Positions 6,277 through 10,463 of a stretch of DNA of 10,463 nucleotides are shown here, in pieces. Positions within the stretch are counted from its first letter, which is position 1, and every line of letters begins with the position of its first letter. The stretch spans positions 1-10,463 of the forward strand of contig CAZJGF010000053.1 in NCBI GenBank assembly GCA_964545665.1. The letters are read 5' to 3'. The notes below the pieces were generated by a model. It searched no databases. It saw nothing but the letters and a program-made list of their open reading frames with translations, and was not told the DNA's origin. The position numbers were made by a program, and so were the translations under genes. Source of the stretch: CAZJGF01 sp964545665 (GTDB taxonomy: Bacteria; Chloroflexota; Dehalococcoidia; GIF9; AB-539-J10).

Positions 6277-7332
6277 GTGGGAGGAGTGGAGAAGATCGAC
6301 ACGGCTATTCTTGTCGCGAGTAAGACGGAATTTCGCACATCTGTTGAGAAGATCATTCAGGAAAACGAAGTCCATGGTGTTAGGCGCAAAACACCGGGTT
6401 TTGCCTTTGATCGGTTATTTGCTGCTGAAGAGCTATGCCTGGATTATGACATTACTGTGCTGCCACCCAGCAAATATCTTCTTCCTACCCCAGAGTCCTT
6501 GCTCAAGTTCAGTTTAGCACCAGAATTGAGGGTGTATGGTGGCGCTGAGGTCAAGCCCAGTGTCATTCTCGGTATTCATCCATATGATTTGCATGCTTTG
6601 AAGCTTCTCGATGCTGTGTTTATTGGCGATCTGGTAGATGTGAACTATCGGGCGCGGCGAAGTGCCACAGCCATAATCGGTGTGGACTGCCTCAATCCCT
6701 GGCCATACAGTTTTGCAGCTAGCACGGGGACAGCCTTGCCACCGGCAGTATTTGACATCTGGCTCACTGATCTGGGTGATGAGTATTTGCTCGAGGTAGG
6801 CTCAGGCCGGGGCGATGGCTTGGTCAAGAGGTATCTTAAGACAAGAAGCGCTAGCGAGATTCAGATAAAGCAAAGGGCCAAGCTCCGTGAGGACTCGCTA
6901 ACCAGGTATCAGCTGTCCTTGGATGTGTCACCCCGGGAAATAGCGGAGCTCCTAGATAAGACTTGGAATAGCCCGCTGTGGGAAGAACTGGGACAAAAGT
7001 GCTTCAGCTGTGGTTCATGTACTATGGTTTGCCCGACCTGTGTTTGCTTTGACGTGCGGGACAAGATGGAATTGAACCAGAAAAGGGGCGAACGCTACCG
7101 GCTTTGGGATAGCTGCATGTTCGAAGACTTTGCCAAGGTAGCTAGCGGCGAGAACTTCAGACCAACAGGCAGCGATAGGCTGAGGCACCGCTTGTACCGA
7201 AAGGGCAAATATATGCTCGAGCGCTGGGGAGAACTGGGTTGCGTTGGTTGTGGACGATGCGTGCATGCCTGCCTGGTTGATATCGCCAGCCCAGTATACG
7301 TCTATAACTCTCTGGCGAAGGAGGCTAAGTAG
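6277..7332 (+). CDS. hydB: [NiFe] hydrogenase (sulfhydrogenase type) beta subunit, Fe-S protein
   Basis: This protein of about 351 residues belongs to the family of cytosolic hydrogenase beta subunits and anaerobic sulfite reductase subunit A. It carries electrons between the small subunit and the flavoprotein. The N-terminal half has the family segment LDYDITVLPPSKYLLP (about residues 53-68). Two Fe-S motifs follow: C242-x2-C245-x2-C248-x3-C252-P, with extra C255 and C257, and C322-x2-C325-x2-C328-x3-C332. RLWDSCMFEDFAKVASG and RLRHRLYRK lie between them, as in relatives. The second motif has Leu where Pro usually follows the fourth Cys. The start is uncertain: GTG 6277 and GTG 6286 are in frame, neither is well placed behind a ribosome site, and the only purine-rich block (GGGAGGAG, 6279-6286) lies between them. 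The stop overlaps the gamma start by one base. Confidence 0.88.
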   Translation: MGGVEKIDTAILVASKTEFRTSVEKIIQENEVHGVRRKTPGFAFDRLFAAEELCLDYDITVLPPSKYLLPTPESLLKFSLAPELRVYGGAEVKPSVILGIHPYDLHALKLLDAVFIGDLVDVNYRARRSATAIIGVDCLNPWPYSFAASTGTALPPAVFDIWLTDLGDEYLLEVGSGRGDGLVKRYLKTRSASEIQIKQRAKLREDSLTRYQLSLDVSPREIAELLDKTWNSPLWEELGQKCFSCGSCTMVCPTCVCFDVRDKMELNQKRGERYRLWDSCMFEDFAKVASGENFRPTGSDRLRHRLYRKGKYMLERWGELGCVGCGRCVHACLVDIASPVYVYNSLAKEAK

Positions 7333-8180
7333 TGTTCGTCAATGCCGAACTGGCGAGCTCCCTTTTTCTGCCCATGCTGGCAGAACTTGTCCAGGCAGAA
7401 TGTCTGTCTCAAAGAGAAAAGCTGTTACGGCTCCAATTAAAGGACGGTGGTCATTTAAACCACAGACCGGGGCAATTTGTTGAGGTGTCTGTCTTTGGTA
7501 TTGGAGAGGCACCCATTTCAGTTGCCTCATCCCCCAGCCGGGATGGCTCATTTGAACTTGGCGTCAGGATGGTGGGCAATGTAACACGGGCGCTGCACCA
7601 GCTACAGCCTGGCGACACAGTAGGTATAAGGGGCCCGTTTGGTAATGGCTTCCCGCTATCGGAACTTCTACGACGGGACCTGGTCTTTGTGGCTGGTGGC
7701 ATTGGGCTCTGCCCCCTCAGGTCTATGATCCAGTATGCGGTAGACAAACGTGAGCAGTTCGGCAGAATCTTCCTCCTTTATGGCTGTCGTGAGCCGGCGG
7801 AGCAACTTTTCTCTGGGGAGCTTGATGAATGGCGACAGCGGCCGGATACTCAGGTTCTGGAGTCAGTAGACCGTTGCCCACTGGACGTGGCTTGGGAAGG
7901 AAAGGTGGGGGTAATTACCACACTCTTCTCTCAACTGAACATAGACCCTAATCGGACAAGAGCCCTGGTGGTTGGCCCACCAGTAATGTATCGCTATGTG
8001 ATAGCCGAGTGCTTGAAGAAAGGTATAGACAAGAACAACATATTCCTTTCATTGGAGCGCCGTATGAAATGCGGAATGGGCTTCTGTGGGCATTGTCAGA
8101 TAAACAACGCATATGTCTGCCTCGATGGGCCCGTATTTAGCTATGCCCAGCTTAGCAAGCTGGAGGAGACAGAGGTATGA
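7332..8180 (+). CDS. hydG: [NiFe] hydrogenase gamma subunit, FAD/NAD(P)-binding reductase
   Basis: This 282-residue flavoprotein is of the ferredoxin-NADP reductase type found as the gamma subunit of sulfhydrogenases and related to anaerobic sulfite reductase subunit B. It would pass electrons between FAD, an Fe-S cluster and NAD(P). RPGQFVEV (45-52) and APISVAS (60-66) form the FAD site. VAGGIGLCPLRS (from 120) and the LLYGCREPAEQLF and VVGPPVMYRYV segments form the nucleotide-binding half. C247-x4-C252-x2-C255-x7-C263 is a [2Fe-2S] motif. The GTG start lies in TAGTG, sharing one base with the beta stop, which points to translational coupling. An internal ATG at codon 15 is a possible alternative start. 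Whether NAD or NADP is preferred cannot be decided here. The stop overlaps the delta start in ATGA. Confidence 0.91.
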   Translation: MFVNAELASSLFLPMLAELVQAECLSQREKLLRLQLKDGGHLNHRPGQFVEVSVFGIGEAPISVASSPSRDGSFELGVRMVGNVTRALHQLQPGDTVGIRGPFGNGFPLSELLRRDLVFVAGGIGLCPLRSMIQYAVDKREQFGRIFLLYGCREPAEQLFSGELDEWRQRPDTQVLESVDRCPLDVAWEGKVGVITTLFSQLNIDPNRTRALVVGPPVMYRYVIAECLKKGIDKNNIFLSLERRMKCGMGFCGHCQINNAYVCLDGPVFSYAQLSKLEETEV

Positions 8181-8917
8181 AGCCAAAGGTGGCCATCTTC
8201 GATTTCACCTGTTGCGAGGGCTGTGAGCTACAGATACTTAACTGTGAAGAGGAGATGCCTGACCTAGTGGCCGCTCTAGATATCGTCACTTTCCGAGAGG
8301 CGATGACGGAACACAACGACTACTACGATATCGCCTTTATTGATGGTGCCTGTTCCAGGGAGTCAGAAATACTTCGGCTAAAAGAGGTAAGAGCTAGGGC
8401 AAAAATGGTGATACCTATAGGAGCCTGTGCCTGTCTGGGTGGGGTCAATTGCCTCAAGAATTCTCGCTCTATGGATGAAGTGCTCAAGGCTGAGTATGGT
8501 GACGCCGCTCGTTACTACGATACTATCCCGGCGCGGCCGATAAGTGCGGTGATACCCATTGATTTTTTCATTCCCGGCTGCCCCATTGTCAAGGAAGAAT
8601 TCATACGTGTGGTTGAAGAAATCCTGGCGGGAAGGACTCCCTACCAACCGAGTACCCCGGTCTGTGCTGAATGCAAGATGGCCGGGAACGTTTGTGTATT
8701 TGATAAAGGCATGACTTGCCTCGGCCCAGTGACACGCGGCGGTTGCCAAGCCAGTTGCGTCACTGGTGGTGCTGTCTGCTGGGGTTGCCGTGGCCTAATT
8801 GACGAGCCCAACGTAAACAGTGAGAAGGAAATCTTGGAGAAGGCCGGGCTTTCTGTGGGAGATATACTGAAAAGATTCGACCTGTTCAATGCTTGTCAAG
8901 AGGTTGCCTGGAAGTGA
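8177..8917 (+). CDS. hydD: [NiFe] hydrogenase delta (small) subunit, Fe-S protein
   Basis: This 246-residue small subunit is related to the NADH dehydrogenase 20-kDa (NuoB-like) family and relays electrons from the NiFe site. The proximal cluster ligands are visible as CCEGC (C12, C13, C16), GACACLGG (C84, C86) and PGCP (C135). A cysteine-rich C-terminal part supplies further clusters: C163-x2-C166, C173, C181, C190, C194 and C201-x2-C204, with CLGPVTRGGC and CWGCRG typical of group 3 small subunits. There is no twin-arginine signal, so the enzyme is cytoplasmic. The ATG lies in an ATGA overlap with the gamma stop. The alpha GTG start overlaps this gene's TGA by the same four-base arrangement. 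Length and motifs are normal for the family. Confidence 0.92.
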   Translation: MKPKVAIFDFTCCEGCELQILNCEEEMPDLVAALDIVTFREAMTEHNDYYDIAFIDGACSRESEILRLKEVRARAKMVIPIGACACLGGVNCLKNSRSMDEVLKAEYGDAARYYDTIPARPISAVIPIDFFIPGCPIVKEEFIRVVEEILAGRTPYQPSTPVCAECKMAGNVCVFDKGMTCLGPVTRGGCQASCVTGGAVCWGCRGLIDEPNVNSEKEILEKAGLSVGDILKRFDLFNACQEVAWK

Positions 8918-10179
8918 CAAAGATTGCTATAAACGTGCGCCAACTGACTAGAGTAGAGGGTCATGGCAACATAATAGTGAGGGCATCCAATGGCAGAATC
9001 GAGGAGGTGAAATGGGAGATAACTGAATCTCCGCGCTTCTTTGAAGTGATGCTTCGCGGTAGACCATGGCATGACGTTCATGTTTTGGCCTCCCGTATCT
9101 GTGGTATCTGCTCGGTATCACATCAGCTGGCATCCTTACAAGCTACTGAAGCCGCTTTTGGTATTCAACCCTCAGAGCAGTCCACACTACTCAGAAGACT
9201 TCTTTACGTTGGCGAAATAATAGAAAGCCACATGTTACACATTTACCTTCTCGCTTTACCCGATTTCCTGCATGCTGGGAGTATATTCCCACTGATGCAC
9301 TCCAGTAAGGATATCGTGCTCCGCGGTCTACGACTCAAGAAACTGGGCAATGACATTATGGAGGTAATCGGCGGGAGGTCAATACATCCCCAAGGGATTG
9401 TGGTGGGCGGTTTTGCCCGTCTACCTAGACACCAAGATCTACTATATCTCCAGGGCAGGTTGAAAGAAGCTTTGCCTGACCTAGAGGCGACAGTGGAGTT
9501 CTTCAGAGGACTAGAGTTACCCGAGTTCTCCCGGCAGACAGAGTATATTGCCCTCAAGAACCCAGAAGAGTATGCTTTTGTGCGTGGCAGTATTTCCTCT
9601 ACAGATACTGGAATAGCCGCTCTGGACCAATACTTGGACATTACCAATGAATACTGCGTGCCCCATTCTACAGCCAAATTCACTAGACACGCTCTTGAAT
9701 CCTACGCCGTTGGAGCACTAGCCAGGATTAACAACAACTATGAGCAATTGAACCCTCTGGCAAAGAAGGCAGCCAATGAGCTGGGCCTTGAACCAAGCTG
9801 TCATAATCCATTTATGAACAATGTCGCCCAGGTAGTGGAGACGATCCACGAGGTGGAGGAAGGCATAGACCTGATCAACCGACTGCTTCGAATGGTCATT
9901 CAAGAGGAGGACATCGTTGTTCCAGTGAAAGCCGGACAAGGAGTCGGGGCGGTAGAAGCCCCACGTGGCTTGCTTATTCATGACTATACATATGACAACA
10001 AGGGTCACATTGTGGAAGCAAATTGTGTCACTCCCTCTAATCAGAATCACGCCAATATCCAGCACGACCTAGAGGCTTTGGTTCACCAGCATTTAGATAA
10101 GAGCGAGAATGAGCTCAGGCTACTTTGTGAGATGCTGGTTAGGGCCTATGATCCATGTATTAGCTGCTCTACCCACTAG
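8914..10179 (+). CDS. hydA: [NiFe] hydrogenase alpha (large, catalytic) subunit without C-terminal extension
   Basis: This 421-residue large subunit would bind the NiFe(CN)2CO centre and catalyse reversible H2 oxidation. LTRVEGHGNI (11-20) is at the N-terminus. RICGICSVSH (61-70) provides the first Cys pair (C63, C66) and DPCISCSTH (413-421) the second (C415, C418). GQGVGAVEAPRGLL followed by HDYTYD is the usual group 3 core signature. I chose GTG 8914, which overlaps the delta TGA in GTGA. An in-frame TTG at 8893 would only add seven residues inside the delta gene. The protein stops immediately after the final motif His, so the extension normally removed by a hydrogenase endopeptidase is absent. 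Gene order beta-gamma-delta-alpha indicates a group 3b-like, NAD(P)-linked cytosolic enzyme. The exact subgroup would need a phylogeny. Confidence 0.93.
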   Translation: MTKIAINVRQLTRVEGHGNIIVRASNGRIEEVKWEITESPRFFEVMLRGRPWHDVHVLASRICGICSVSHQLASLQATEAAFGIQPSEQSTLLRRLLYVGEIIESHMLHIYLLALPDFLHAGSIFPLMHSSKDIVLRGLRLKKLGNDIMEVIGGRSIHPQGIVVGGFARLPRHQDLLYLQGRLKEALPDLEATVEFFRGLELPEFSRQTEYIALKNPEEYAFVRGSISSTDTGIAALDQYLDITNEYCVPHSTAKFTRHALESYAVGALARINNNYEQLNPLAKKAANELGLEPSCHNPFMNNVAQVVETIHEVEEGIDLINRLLRMVIQEEDIVVPVKAGQGVGAVEAPRGLLIHDYTYDNKGHIVEANCVTPSNQNHANIQHDLEALVHQHLDKSENELRLLCEMLVRAYDPCISCSTH

Positions 10180-10188
10180 CTATAGCTA
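10177..10188. repeat. 12-base palindrome over the hydA stop
   Basis: TAGCTATAGCTA is its own reverse complement and includes the TAG stop of hydA. It is AT-rich with no U-run after it, so it is not a clear terminator. It may be chance. Confidence 0.3.
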
Positions 10189-10463
10189 CAACCCGGGCAA
10201 CATCGGTTCTCATACTGGCGAAGCAAGCGTAACGTCATTCAACTAACTGATTTTGGTTATTTGCGCTCGTCACACACTCCGTCATGTATTATCTTTAGCA
10301 GTCCCTACTACTGGGTTAGAATGAAGCCTGACGGGTTCCGGTGAGGTGCACAATCCGTTGGGGAGTTCAAGAGCTGCCCCGTCAATTTGATTGCCTGCCG
10401 GCCCTCAGGTGGCCCGATTTAGGAAATTGGGGTGTCCATAGTGGCTAGCCCCGCATCAAGCGC
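10180..10463. other. Non-coding stretch to the window end
   Basis: I see no gene with convincing codon structure on either strand in these 284 bases. A weak stem can be drawn at 10360-10380 (GGGGAG against CTGCCCC with one bulge), and TATTAT at 10287-10292 resembles a -10 box without a well-spaced -35. Neither is strong enough to call. No hydrogenase maturation gene begins here. Confidence 0.5.

Noticed and set aside
8893..8913. TTG start for the hydrogenase alpha subunit adding seven residues
   Set aside because: GTG 8914 gives the four-base GTGA overlap matching the ATGA junction upstream and starts close to the conserved RVEGHG motif.
10360..10380. Stem GGGGAG/CTGCCCC as a terminator for the hydrogenase operon
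   Set aside because: It lies about 180 bases after the stop, contains a bulge and is not followed by a T-run.
10377..10387. CCCCGTCAATT, whose reverse complement resembles the conserved 16S rRNA AATTGACGGGG segment
   Set aside because: Flanking bases on both sides do not continue as 16S rRNA; an 11-base match alone is chance.
1..10463. CRISPR array, insertion sequence or prophage
   Set aside because: No regularly spaced repeats, transposase-like frame, terminal inverted repeats or phage genes are visible.

Overview
The window carries eleven genes or gene remnants, all on the + strand, in two functional blocks. The gene content (TRAP carrier, split UxaA-family dehydratases, DUF169 protein, cytosolic group 3 [NiFe] hydrogenase) points to an anaerobic bacterium. 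My best guess is an uncultured Dehalococcoidia-like Chloroflexota or a similar sediment anaerobe. No phylogenetic marker is present, so that assignment is weak inference.

Block 1 (about 1-5741) is an uptake and lyase locus for a hydroxy-acid-type substrate. It opens with the C-terminal ~386 residues of a TRAP transporter large permease (DctM), cut by the window edge. A 256-base gap follows, holding a perfect TTGTATACAA palindrome that resembles GntR-family operators. Next come a UxaA-family catalytic subunit (copy 1), a DUF169 protein, a SAF-domain small subunit (copy 1), a truncated catalytic subunit, a second SAF subunit and a second full-length catalytic subunit (copy 2). The layout looks like duplicated SAF + catalytic pairs with one catalytic copy decayed. 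The two intact copies differ from each other and from the family pattern at conserved positions, so they may act on different substrates. The substrate (sugar acid, galactarate-like acid or sulfolactate) cannot be read from the sequence.

Block 2 (about 5742-10179) is a hydrogenase operon. A possible promoter precedes a small seven-cysteine 'two-CW'-like protein. Then come the four subunits of a sulfhydrogenase-type (group 3b-like) [NiFe] hydrogenase in the order beta, gamma, delta, alpha: the Fe-S protein, the FAD/NAD(P)-binding reductase with a [2Fe-2S] motif, the Fe-S small subunit and the NiFe large subunit. These four genes overlap by 1 to 4 bases, consistent with translational coupling. 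Together they would move electrons between H2 and NAD(P)H in the cytoplasm. The large subunit ends exactly at the histidine of its C-terminal NiFe-binding motif and so lacks the C-terminal extension that a maturation protease normally removes.

The last 284 bases (10180-10463) show no convincing gene. No tRNA, rRNA, CRISPR array or transposase is visible. The main points for a second look are the extension-less hydrogenase large subunit, the eroded UxaA duplication with a 16-base perfect palindrome at its breakpoint, the divergent motifs of the two intact UxaA copies, and the small cysteine-rich protein heading the hydrogenase operon.
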